From a virus, in IMG/VR virus record IMGVR_UViG_3300037488_001310, positions 1-28,676 of that record: a stretch of 28,676 nucleotides of DNA. One strand, 5' to 3'. The notes under the pieces were generated by a model, which saw only the letters and a list, made by a program, of their open reading frames with translations, made no database searches and was not told the origin of the DNA. Numbering within the stretch: position 1 is the stretch's first letter; each line of letters starts with the position of its first letter. Of the stretch, positions 14,944-20,634 are shown in pieces. A program made the position numbers and the translations under genes.

Positions 14944-15111
14944 ATGAATTCACCTAATGAATTTACCTACGGTAGTATTTTAGTTCCGATGGACTCGGAC
15001 GAAATAAATGAGTTTCAAAATAGAAAATGTATTATACCATACACGATTGATGATAATGGTATTTGGTTTTTTATTTCTGATTTAATTGAAAAAATTTCCT
15101 TATCTTCGTAA
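14944..15111 (+). CDS. Small protein, 55 residues, unknown
   Basis: ATG 14944 to TAA 15111 encodes MNSPNEFTYGSILVPMDSDE and 35 more residues with WFFISDLIEKISLSS at the end. It has the full class I promoter and A-rich leader of its neighbours, so it is very probably expressed. The last codons TTA TCT TCG TAA hold the -7 box TATCTTCG of the next gene. The short length and lack of motifs leave the function open. Confidence 0.65.
   Translation: MNSPNEFTYGSILVPMDSDEINEFQNRKCIIPYTIDDNGIWFFISDLIEKISLSS
15101..15108 (+). promoter_or_regulatory. Class I -7 box TATCTTCG overlapping a gene end
   Basis: TATCTTCG lies in the last codons of the 55-residue gene, directly before its TAA, with leader TAAAAAATAAACACACTATG. 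At the -33 position only a partial match (TTCTG) is seen. Same arrangement as at 13790. Confidence 0.6.
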
Positions 15112-15125
15112 AAAATAAACACACT

Positions 15126-15341
15126 ATGAAAAAAATCTTAATGGTCGCAATCACCTCAATTGCAATGGTATTACAGTCTTGTTCAAAAGATGTTACAACT
15201 CCAAGTAGTAACACACCTTCAACAACAAAGGTTAGTACGACATCGGTTCAATGTTCAGCAACAGCAGTATCAACAGGTAAAAGATGTTTGAACATGACCA
15301 AGAGTTCAAATGGTAAGTGTTACTTACACGGTGGAAATTAA
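15126..15341 (+). CDS. Small lipoprotein with a Cys3-His motif
   Basis: The 71-residue product has a lipoprotein signal peptide (MKKILMVAITSIAMVLQSC) with the lipobox LQSC, Cys19 as the lipid-bearing residue. SKD follows directly, resembling the acidic lipoprotein export signals that send Bacteroidota lipoproteins to the cell surface. A Ser/Thr-rich spacer then leads to a motif C43-x10-C54-x10-C65-x2-H68, similar to small CxxxTxxGxxC...CxxH zinc-binding modules. Phage lipoproteins with this form often block entry of other phages or change the host surface; that is inference here. It has its own class I -7 box. Confidence 0.7.
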   Translation: MKKILMVAITSIAMVLQSCSKDVTTPSSNTPSTTKVSTTSVQCSATAVSTGKRCLNMTKSSNGKCYLHGGN

Positions 15342-15364
15342 TTCATTATTAAAAAAATTATACG

Positions 15365-15700
15365 ATGGGATACGATTTATTTATTTGTAGAAAAATCTTT
15401 ATAAAAGATAGTAGTGTTAACTTGTCAGAATACCTTAAAACCAAAGGTAAAACTTTAATTGTAAGTGAAAACTTTTTGGAATTCAGAGGTTGGGATGTTT
15501 CAGAAATAGTTAACCAATATATTACAGAAGACACACAGGAATTAAGTCCTGATGAAATTATTGAATTATACAATAAAATATGTGAGGTTAAAAATGAAGA
15601 AGCCGATAAATCAATTATTGATATTTTGGCAACTGATTACGAAGAACATTCACATTATGAAGACGGTGGTGTTTTCTATGAATTACAACAATCTTATTAA
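15365..15700 (+). CDS. Acidic protein, 111 residues, unknown
   Basis: The product opens GYDLFICRKIFIKDSSVN and contains a phrase TEDTQELSPDEIIELYNKIC like that of the 90-residue protein at 13812 (TELTPSEAMEEYPTKCYDI). The C-terminal part (DYEEHSHYEDGGVFYELQQS) is acidic and aromatic. It follows the lipoprotein gene by 23 bases, with no clear promoter, and ends at a strong terminator. Function unknown. Confidence 0.7.
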   Translation: MGYDLFICRKIFIKDSSVNLSEYLKTKGKTLIVSENFLEFRGWDVSEIVNQYITEDTQELSPDEIIELYNKICEVKNEEADKSIIDILATDYEEHSHYEDGGVFYELQQSY

Positions 15701-15726
15701 TTCTTAGTGTGGCTCATATATTCGGT

Positions 15727-15757
15727 AAAACCTCATCAGAAATGGTGGGGTTTTTTT
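15727..15757 (+). terminator. Intrinsic terminator between convergent genes
   Basis: AAAACCTCATC pairs with GGTGGGGTTTT (two T.G pairs) around AGAAAT, and seven T follow at 15751-15757. The last T's belong to the stop codon of the reverse-strand gene (15756-15758). On the reverse strand the hairpin is followed by TTTT only, so it may stop that gene's message less well. Confidence 0.8.
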
Positions 15758-16130
15758 ATTCCTGACAATCCTGATAACTGAATTGGTTCTTAGGTCCTTT
15801 TCTTGGGGATTTAGAGACCTTTAAACCCCACTTCTTACAGAATTGGATATGTATATCCATCTCAGGATTATAACCCAAATTATCCATAGCAGAATACATA
15901 GAACAATAATCTCGTTTAGTAGTTCCAACCAAACTTAATTGCTTTGGGTCACTCTTAGTTTTTTTAATTTTAACAGGAGGGTTTTCCATCTTTCTTTTTT
16001 CTTTATAGTAGTTGAACATAATAGTCGTACAGATTTTACACACAGCCTGCAATCCATCAGGTGATGCTTTTTTCTTATGAAAAGATGTTATATCTTTTTC
16101 GTTACCACAATTTTTACAAATTTTTTTCAT
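15756..16130 (-). CDS. Zinc-ribbon protein, endonuclease VII-like N-terminus
   Basis: The only reverse-strand gene seen. The 124-residue product starts MKKICKNCGNEKDITSFHKK and continues to VCKICTT, giving C-x2-C and C-x2-C pairs about 30 residues apart. This zinc finger is common in phage HNH and recombination-endonuclease-VII-like proteins. The rest is basic and has no clear HNH catalytic motif (CSMYSAMDNLGYNPEMDIHI, then FCKKWGLKVSKSP). The frame is open six codons upstream, but ATG 16130 is chosen because it follows a class II box at the standard five-base spacing. Likely a DNA- or RNA-binding regulator or a degenerate nuclease. Confidence 0.65.
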   Translation of the reverse strand: MKKICKNCGNEKDITSFHKKKASPDGLQAVCKICTTIMFNYYKEKRKMENPPVKIKKTKSDPKQLSLVGTTKRDYCSMYSAMDNLGYNPEMDIHIQFCKKWGLKVSKSPRKGPKNQFSYQDCQE

Positions 16131-16135
16131 AACAA

Positions 16136-16143
16136 TAAATATA
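16136..16143 (-). promoter_or_regulatory. Class II promoter box for the reverse-strand gene
   Basis: On the reverse strand TATATTTA is followed by TTGTT and ATG at 16130: the standard five-base spacing. It forms the left half of an inverted repeat with the forward box at 16172. Confidence 0.6.
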
Positions 16144-16148
16144 ATCAC

Positions 16149-16179
16149 TTGATACTTTTTTTAAAGTGTGATATATTTA
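16149..16179 (+). promoter_or_regulatory. Forward half of a symmetrical divergent promoter
   Basis: TTG (16149-16151), 20 bases, then TATATTTA (16172-16179), with TTGATACTTT at the upstream end as at 10213. The flank AAGTGTGATATATTTAT mirrors ATAAATATAATCACTT on the left, so one factor could bind both sides. It reads towards the G-rich leader and the gene at 16327. Confidence 0.55.
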
Positions 16180-16184
16180 TCGTT

Positions 16185-16326
16185 AAGGTATTGAGTAATC
16201 AAATCCCTGCACTGAAGGATAATAGGGGGGTAAACCATTCAACAGTGTGTCCAAAATACTCCCTTTCACTTCTCATTTCTTTAATGGGGGGGAAAGGGGG
16301 GGTAAACTCTCTAACCAAAATTTAGA
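16185..16326 (+). other. G-rich leader with a quadruplex-capable motif and repeated GGGGGGTAAAC
   Basis: This 142-base untranslated stretch holds a run of six G (16225-16230) and GGGGGGGAAAGGGGGGG (16286-16302), which meets the four-run G3 quadruplex rule, in an otherwise AT-rich genome. GGGGGGTAAAC occurs twice, at 16225-16235 and 16297-16307. A 13-codon frame (ATG 16284 to TAG 16325) passes through the G-run and stops one base before the next gene. Function unknown: an attenuating leader, replication origin element or protein-binding site are all possible. Confidence 0.55.
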
Positions 16327-16602
16327 ATGAATAGAATAGATTATGAAATACAATTACTACTGGATAACAAATATGATATAGAACTGGAAGAATACTGGAA
16401 ATTAACAGAAGAAGAAAAAGATTCACTAACAGAATTAATTGTAAAAGTTTTAATTAAAAATAATAAGGTAGATGCAAACTACTTTGAATACTATTGTTCT
16501 TTAATGGATGATAGAAGAATGGAAGCAGAGCATCAGAATGAATTTGAAAGAGCAGATATCATTTCAAGAATAAGAGAAAGATTAATGACATATATTCATT
16601 AA
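16327..16602 (+). CDS. Helical protein, 91 residues, unknown
   Basis: A charged, helix-rich product (EELEEYWKLTEEEKDSLTEL-like stretch, then ANYFEYYCSLMDDRRMEAEH and ERADIISRIRERL). There is no membrane segment or signal. ATG 16327 begins one base after the stop of the 13-codon leader frame. A class II box opens a new unit 25 bases after its end. Nothing decides its role; the position suggests a regulator of the following packaging and tail units. Confidence 0.65.
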   Translation: MNRIDYEIQLLLDNKYDIELEEYWKLTEEEKDSLTELIVKVLIKNNKVDANYFEYYCSLMDDRRMEAEHQNEFERADIISRIRERLMTYIH

Positions 16603-16627
16603 CTATTTACACTTATGGTAGGTAAGG

Positions 16628-16635
16628 TATATTTA
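16628..16635 (+). promoter_or_regulatory. Class II promoter box before the regulatory and packaging operon
   Basis: TATATTTA followed by TTTAT and ATG at 16641, the standard five-base spacing. No TTTG at -33. It heads the operon that runs to the large terminase. Confidence 0.6.
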
Positions 16636-16640
16636 TTTAT

Positions 16641-16883
16641 ATGAAATTTAAAAATCCAATAACCCAAAGAATCTATGATATCATTATGGATGATATTATT
16701 AGGAACAAAAACAAATCAGTTATAACCAATGCCGAAGTTTGGAAATGTCTTGGAACAAACTATTCAATTAATAGTGTTAGAGATAAAGTACAAATCTTAA
16801 TTAAACAGGGTGCATTCAATGCAAGATATGAATTCCATGACGGAGAGAAATATCATAACAGAATGTTATATCCTGGAAAGTAA
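16641..16883 (+). CDS. Winged-helix-like small protein
   Basis: The 80-residue product has a helix-turn-helix shape: an N-terminal helix (PITQRIYDIIMDDIIRNKNK), a recognition-like segment (ITNAEVWKCLGTNYSINSVR) and a beta wing (FNARYEFHDGEKYHNRMLYP). This is the layout of winged-helix regulators and of some phage accessory DNA-binding proteins. The next gene starts 11 bases on. A class II box lies at the standard distance upstream. DNA binding is inferred from fold pattern only. Confidence 0.55.
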   Translation: MKFKNPITQRIYDIIMDDIIRNKNKSVITNAEVWKCLGTNYSINSVRDKVQILIKQGAFNARYEFHDGEKYHNRMLYPGK

Positions 16884-16894
16884 TTTAATTTATA

Positions 16895-17377
16895 TTGAAG
16901 CACTGGATAAGTGAAAACTATTCTGAACTGAAAAACATATGTAGCAAGTTCTCAACAACAGAAGAAGTTGATGACTTGTTACATCTGTGCTTGGAAGAAT
17001 TCATGAAGAACAAAAGGGTAACAGAAATACCTGATAACCAAAAGATATATTTCTTTACAAAGATAGTTCGCAACCAATACAATTCAGAATCCTCTAAATA
17101 TCATTATACTTATAGAAAGTATAAGTTCAATGATATGGTTGATGTTGATATACCAGAAGTGGAATATGAAGAAGACCAGTTCAACATGGAGTGGGTTCAA
17201 GAACAATTAAAAAAGATAGATTGGTATTACGCAAGATTATTCCAACTATACATTGATGAAGGCTGTAGTGTAACCAAACTATCAAAGAGAACAACAATAC
17301 CAATTAACTCTGTGAGCAGAGATATAAATAAAGTCAGAAGACAATTAAAACAATTAAGAAATGGGATGCGGCTGTAA
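16895..17377 (+). CDS. Sigma-70-family-like factor
   Basis: The 160-residue product has two halves. The first (TEEVDDLLHLCLEEFMKNKR, IYFFTKIVRNQYNSESSKYH) resembles sigma region 2, with the aromatic/basic stretch used in -10 recognition. The second (YARLFQLYIDEGCSVTKLSK, then TTIPINSVSRDINKVRRQL) is a region 4-type helix-turn-helix. Size and order fit the small sigma-like proteins of Bacteroidota phages. The only sensible start is TTG 16895; the first ATG would lose about 35 residues of region 2. It overlaps the next gene by 17 bases. It is a candidate for reading the class II box TATATTTA. It could also be a terminase-linked DNA-binding protein. Confidence 0.6.
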   Translation: MKHWISENYSELKNICSKFSTTEEVDDLLHLCLEEFMKNKRVTEIPDNQKIYFFTKIVRNQYNSESSKYHYTYRKYKFNDMVDVDIPEVEYEEDQFNMEWVQEQLKKIDWYYARLFQLYIDEGCSVTKLSKRTTIPINSVSRDINKVRRQLKQLRNGMRL

Positions 17378-17648
17378 AGGTAATCAACCACAAGAAAAGA
17401 TAGTTCCAAAAGGAATAACACCAATACAAGTTCAGGCAGTACAACCTGAACCAGTAACATATACAATAGAAGAATTAATCAGAATAAAAGATTATATTTC
17501 TTCAACAAATAAAACAGAAACTGAAAGACAATTCGTTGAAACTTTTATGATAAATAAAGCAGGATTAGTAATACCATCGTATTGCGACCAGATATGTTTA
17601 AGTAATTTAAGGGATAAGGTTTCTCAATTGGAATCAAGATTAAAATAA
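17361..17648 (+). CDS. MGCGCKG-type small phage protein
   Basis: The 95-residue product starts MGCGCKGNQPQEK, an N-terminal phrase recurrent in Bacteroidota phages, followed by a Pro/Gln linker and a helical body (EELIRIKDYISSTNKTETER). The C-terminal part has two further cysteines (SYCDQICLSNL) and a short coiled coil. The four Cys suggest metal binding. It overlaps the sigma-like gene by 17 bases and precedes the small terminase by 11, so it is part of the packaging operon. Function unknown. Confidence 0.65.
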   Translation: MGCGCKGNQPQEKIVPKGITPIQVQAVQPEPVTYTIEELIRIKDYISSTNKTETERQFVETFMINKAGLVIPSYCDQICLSNLRDKVSQLESRLK

Positions 17649-17659
17649 ATGAGAACAAA

Positions 17660-18028
17660 ATGAGTTCAGAAGAAGAAAAACCAAAGAAGAGTAACAAGAA
17701 CACAAGTGGTCTTATACCCTTCAAGAAAGGACACAAAGGAGGACCAGGAAGACCCAAACTACCAGACCTAAAAGAGATAATGGCAAAGGTGTTGGGAGCA
17801 GAAACAGCAGAGGGAAGAACAGAAGCAGAAGAGATAATAAACGCATTGAAGAGACAGGCAAAGGCGGGGAATGTAAAAGCATCTCAACTATTACTTGATA
17901 GAGGATTTGGTAAAGTAAAAGAATCATTGGATATAACAACCGATGGTGAGAAGATAAATAATAAACCTTCAATACAAATTGAAATCATAACCAATGGCGA
18001 AACCAAGTCAGGACTCAAGGAAGATTAA
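17660..18028 (+). CDS. Probable small terminase subunit
   Basis: The 122-residue product has a basic, AT-hook-like N-terminus (FKKGHKGGPGRPKLPDLKEI), typical of DUF5681-like proteins found before large terminases, then helices (EGRTEAEEIINALKRQAKAG, then NVKASQLLLDRGFGKVKESL). In this family the N-terminal part binds DNA and the rest forms the ring. A small basic gene overlaps its last 35 bases, and the large terminase lies 0.7 kb on. The call rests on pattern and position. Confidence 0.65.
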   Translation: MSSEEEKPKKSNKNTSGLIPFKKGHKGGPGRPKLPDLKEIMAKVLGAETAEGRTEAEEIINALKRQAKAGNVKASQLLLDRGFGKVKESLDITTDGEKINNKPSIQIEIITNGETKSGLKED

Positions 18029-18119
18029 TTTCGGGTCAAGAAAAAGAGGGAAGGCAAAGAAGACACATAACAAACATTCAAGCAAAAGTACCTACCACAA
18101 ATTAAACGCAAGCAGATAA
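17994..18119 (+). CDS. Very small basic protein, 41 residues
   Basis: ATG 17994 opens a frame of 41 codons in another frame than the small terminase, overlapping its end by 35 bases and ending TAA 18119. The product is strongly basic (SRKINFGSRKRGKAKKTHNK, then HSSKSTYHKL). Its stop shares an A with the next ATG (TAATG), the junction type used throughout the window. That exact fit and the extreme charge support it as a real gene. Small RGKAKK-type basic proteins beside terminases are known in Bacteroidota phages, from memory. DNA or RNA binding is likely. Confidence 0.55.
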   Translation: MAKPSQDSRKINFGSRKRGKAKKTHNKHSSKSTYHKLNASR

Positions 18120-18577
18120 TGGTAAAAGGAGATAGGAAAGTGAAAAAAGTAGCAATAGGATTCAAAGTTAATCAATACCCCGACATTCAATTCGAAGCGG
18201 GGTCAGAAGATAGAAACTCATTAAAGGGTTGTTATCTCGTTGTTAAAGGATGTATTGAGAGTTTGGATGATAACCATAAGACAAACATATTCAGGTTCAA
18301 GAAGGGAATGAATGGAGTTGTATCAAGGTTTCTAAACAACAATCAGTTCTCAACAAACTATCTTCAAACAGAATCCATCTCTGATTCATTTCAAGTGACA
18401 GGATTTTCATTCAGTACATTTGAGTTTACATTCTTTCCAAAGAAGAAACTATCTGTGGATGAGATAACAACCAACCTCAATGTTTTAATTGAAGATATCT
18501 ATAACGAACAAATCAAAGAGAACAAATCATTAAAGTTCCATAAGAATTTAAAAACAAAAAAGAATGGGAAAATCTAA
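18119..18577 (+). CDS. Protein of 152 residues in the packaging operon, unknown
   Basis: The product has a beta-rich N-terminal half (KVAIGFKVNQYPDIQFEAGS, then GCYLVVKGCIESLDD) and a C-terminal helix with a Lys-rich tail (KSLKFHKNLKTKKNGKI). Its start overlaps the preceding stop by one base, and the next gene overlaps its end by 14 bases. Such tight packing with the terminase genes suggests a packaging or DNA-binding accessory, but no motif settles it. Confidence 0.65.
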   Translation: MVKGDRKVKKVAIGFKVNQYPDIQFEAGSEDRNSLKGCYLVVKGCIESLDDNHKTNIFRFKKGMNGVVSRFLNNNQFSTNYLQTESISDSFQVTGFSFSTFEFTFFPKKKLSVDEITTNLNVLIEDIYNEQIKENKSLKFHKNLKTKKNGKI

Positions 18578-18773
18578 AAGAAGAGGTGGGGATAAAGAAC
18601 ACCGTAAAAGAGTAGCCGCAAGAAACCAAGAGATGAAAGGTCTCTGGCAGAAACAAGTCAATCTCGCTTATGAAAAGCATGAAGAGTGGAAGAAACAAAA
18701 AGAATTAGATGCCAATCAAAATACAAACGACCAGAGTATTCCAAGATTTAATATCACAGGACAAAAGGATTAA
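18564..18773 (+). CDS. Small basic protein before the large terminase
   Basis: The 69-residue product starts MGKSKRRGGDKEHRKRVAAR, a strongly basic phrase seen in small proteins beside terminase genes of Bacteroidota phages. A charged helix (LAYEKHEEWKKQKELDANQN) follows. It overlaps the previous gene by 14 bases and the large terminase by 65 bases. Probably binds DNA or RNA; a direct link to packaging is inferred from position. Confidence 0.65.
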   Translation: MGKSKRRGGDKEHRKRVAARNQEMKGLWQKQVNLAYEKHEEWKKQKELDANQNTNDQSIPRFNITGQKD

Positions 18774-19854
18774 TGTATTTCAAGGCTCATCAAGAGCATC
18801 AAAGACTTACAACATCTTAATCTATTGGGTATACATATTACTCCAAGAAGATAACAAAGTGTTATCCATTGTCCGTAAAACATTACCAGCACTTAAAGGT
18901 TCAGTCCTTCGTGACTTAAAACAAATCCTTATCGACTTTGGAGTATTCAACCCTGAGGACTGGCACTCCGTTGATGGTTACTACCAACTCGGAACTAACT
19001 TAATAGAATGGTTCTCTGTGGATGATGAAACAAAGTTGAGAGGTAGAAAAAGAGATTACCTATTTATCAACGAAGCAACAGAAGTTACTTATGATGAATA
19101 CATTCAGTTAGCACTTAGAACATCAGGTCGTATTGTAATTGATTTAAACCCCTCCCTTTGGAATAGTTGGATATATGATTTGGAGAATGAGCCAGATGTA
19201 TTCTATACGGTTGTAACATACAAAGACAATCCATTCCTATCACAATCACTAATAGATGAAATTGAAAAACTTAAACATAGAGACCAGAATTTATGGAGAG
19301 TATTTGGTGAAGGTCAGAAGGGTGTACCGACAAGGGTTGTATTCAATCATCAACAATACTATTCTGAATTACCACCATCCGCTAAGTTATTGGGTTATGG
19401 AGTTGACTTCGGCTATAATGACCCTACCACTCTTGTAAAAGTTTATAGAGACAAAGACAACATTTATTGTGAAGAGTTATTGTATTTAAAAAACACAACC
19501 ATCCCTGATTTAGTTTATAAGATAAAGGACTTAGGAATCAATTTAACGGATGATTTTATATGTGATAGTGCTAACCCCCAAGCAATATCAGAGATGTCGA
19601 GGGCGGGGATAAATGCAAAGCCAGTAAAGAAGGATACCATCTTATCAGGTATCGACCAAATCAAAAGGTCAAACTTTTTTATACATTCCAATTCACAAAA
19701 CCTTATTCAAGAATTAAATTCTTATGTGTGGAAAAATGATAAGAACGGAAATAACTTGGATGAACCAGAAGATAGAAACAACCACTTGATTGACGCCATA
19801 AGATATGTCCTCCAAATGAAGATGATGAGGAACACCGGTGTCTATGTATATTAA
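18709..19854 (+). CDS. terL: Large terminase subunit (DNA-packaging ATPase and nuclease)
   Basis: The 381-residue product drives phage DNA into the head and cuts it. Walker A: QGSSRASKT at 25-33 (Ser before Lys, where many have Gly). Walker B: RDYLFINEA near 115-125. The nuclease domain carries the RNase H-like acids in GVDFGYNDPTTLVK, FICDSANPQAISEM and NHLIDAIRYVL. The PBSX/Terminase_3-like type fits Bacteroidota phages. It is somewhat shorter than usual but all motifs are present. The start ATG 18709 gives the normal short lead before Walker A, despite a 65-base overlap with the preceding gene. It ends the packaging operon; the tail operon starts with a class II-like box. Confidence 0.9.
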   Translation: MPIKIQTTRVFQDLISQDKRINVFQGSSRASKTYNILIYWVYILLQEDNKVLSIVRKTLPALKGSVLRDLKQILIDFGVFNPEDWHSVDGYYQLGTNLIEWFSVDDETKLRGRKRDYLFINEATEVTYDEYIQLALRTSGRIVIDLNPSLWNSWIYDLENEPDVFYTVVTYKDNPFLSQSLIDEIEKLKHRDQNLWRVFGEGQKGVPTRVVFNHQQYYSELPPSAKLLGYGVDFGYNDPTTLVKVYRDKDNIYCEELLYLKNTTIPDLVYKIKDLGINLTDDFICDSANPQAISEMSRAGINAKPVKKDTILSGIDQIKRSNFFIHSNSQNLIQELNSYVWKNDKNGNNLDEPEDRNNHLIDAIRYVLQMKMMRNTGVYVY

Positions 19855-19874
19855 AGTGGGGACATAAAAGAAAA

Positions 19875-19882
19875 GATATTTA
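19875..19882 (+). promoter_or_regulatory. Class II-like box GATATTTA before the tail module
   Basis: GATATTTA lies seven bases before the ATG at 19890, one base and two positions away from the class II standard. GGGGACA just upstream (19858-19864) is shared with the starts at 10097 and 14336. Confidence 0.4.
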
Positions 19883-19889
19883 TTATAGT

Positions 19890-20609
19890 ATGAAAGTAAC
19901 AAGCAAATCAAAAACATTTGAAGTAAACGAACCAACCATCAGAGAGTTTTGTGATGTAATGAAACTCAAAGATATTTTATCAGAAGATGAATTAAATGTG
20001 AGATTGATTGAGAAGGTTACAGGTATGTCACACGAAGATGTAATGGAGATGGATGCATACACCATACAAAAGATTGGTTCAGTATTATTCGCACACTACA
20101 ACAAAGAGTCAAAGAAACTAACTCAATCATTTGAGTTGAACGGAATCACATATAAGTTTATGGATGTTAACACCATATCGTTTGGTCAGTTTGTAGATAT
20201 AGACACATTCTTAAAGAAGGATGAAGGATATAGAATATCAAACCTAAATGAGTTGATGGCATATATGTATTGTGAAGACGGAACAAAGTATTCTGATTCC
20301 AATTTTAAAAAGAGAATAGAAGATATGTTGGACGCCCCATCTCACATTGTTGAGGGAGCCCTTTTTTTTTTATTAAATTTAGAGAGGGGGTTGTACGAAC
20401 TTATGGAACTCTCTTCAAAGAGTCCGATAATGTTTCAGATGATGAGACTGAGAATGGCTTTTCAAAGTTTTGGGGATACTACCAAACTATCTCGTTTCTT
20501 GCTGAAGACAAAGTTTGGCAGATTGACTTTGTTACTTCTTTGGGTCTTACTTCTGCCCTTAATCATTTGTCATACCTTACTGACCTCAATACTGAGAAAG
20601 AAAGGATAA
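19890..20609 (+). CDS. Tail-assembly chaperone candidate, frame-0 product (frameshifts to 20638)
   Basis: The 239-residue frame-0 product starts MKVTSKSKTFEVNEPTIREF and has a helical N-terminal half of the tail-chaperone kind. From the T10 run at 20362-20371 on, frame 0 turns into a hydrophobic, Leu-rich tail ending ICHTLLTSILRKKG, unlike a real domain. The -1 frame stays open from 20372 to TGA 20636-20638 and encodes a sensible helical domain (FSKFWGYYQTISFLAEDKVW, then ALNHLSYLTDLNTEKERIMK). A frameshifted product of 249 residues results. Its stop overlaps the next start as ATGA. Its position at the head of the tail module is the classical place for a frameshifted chaperone. Confidence 0.7.
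   Translation: MKVTSKSKTFEVNEPTIREFCDVMKLKDILSEDELNVRLIEKVTGMSHEDVMEMDAYTIQKIGSVLFAHYNKESKKLTQSFELNGITYKFMDVNTISFGQFVDIDTFLKKDEGYRISNLNELMAYMYCEDGTKYSDSNFKKRIEDMLDAPSHIVEGALFFLLNLERGLYELMELSSKSPIMFQMMRLRMAFQSFGDTTKLSRFLLKTKFGRLTLLLLWVLLLPLIICHTLLTSILRKKG
20366..20372 (+). promoter_or_regulatory. -1 ribosomal frameshift site TTTTTTA with downstream stem
   Basis: In frame 0 the heptamer reads T TTT TTA, a known type of -1 slippery site. Eight bases after it, AGAGAG (20381-20386) can pair with CTCTCT (20409-20414). Spacing and order are those of programmed -1 sites. Slippage of the polymerase on the ten T's, or a base miscounted in the run, would explain the open -1 frame equally. Confidence 0.6.
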
Positions 20610-20634
20610 TGAAAGAACAACAACGAAATAATAG

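Noticed and set aside
4459-16179. T4-type late promoters (TATAAATA)
   Set aside because: The boxes here are TATATTTA in the direction of transcription; TATAAATA is not what precedes the genes.
16077-16325. Forward frame of 82 codons through the promoter region
   Set aside because: Its first part is the complement of the zinc-ribbon gene and it runs through both promoter boxes; only the last 13 codons (ATG 16284) are of possible interest.
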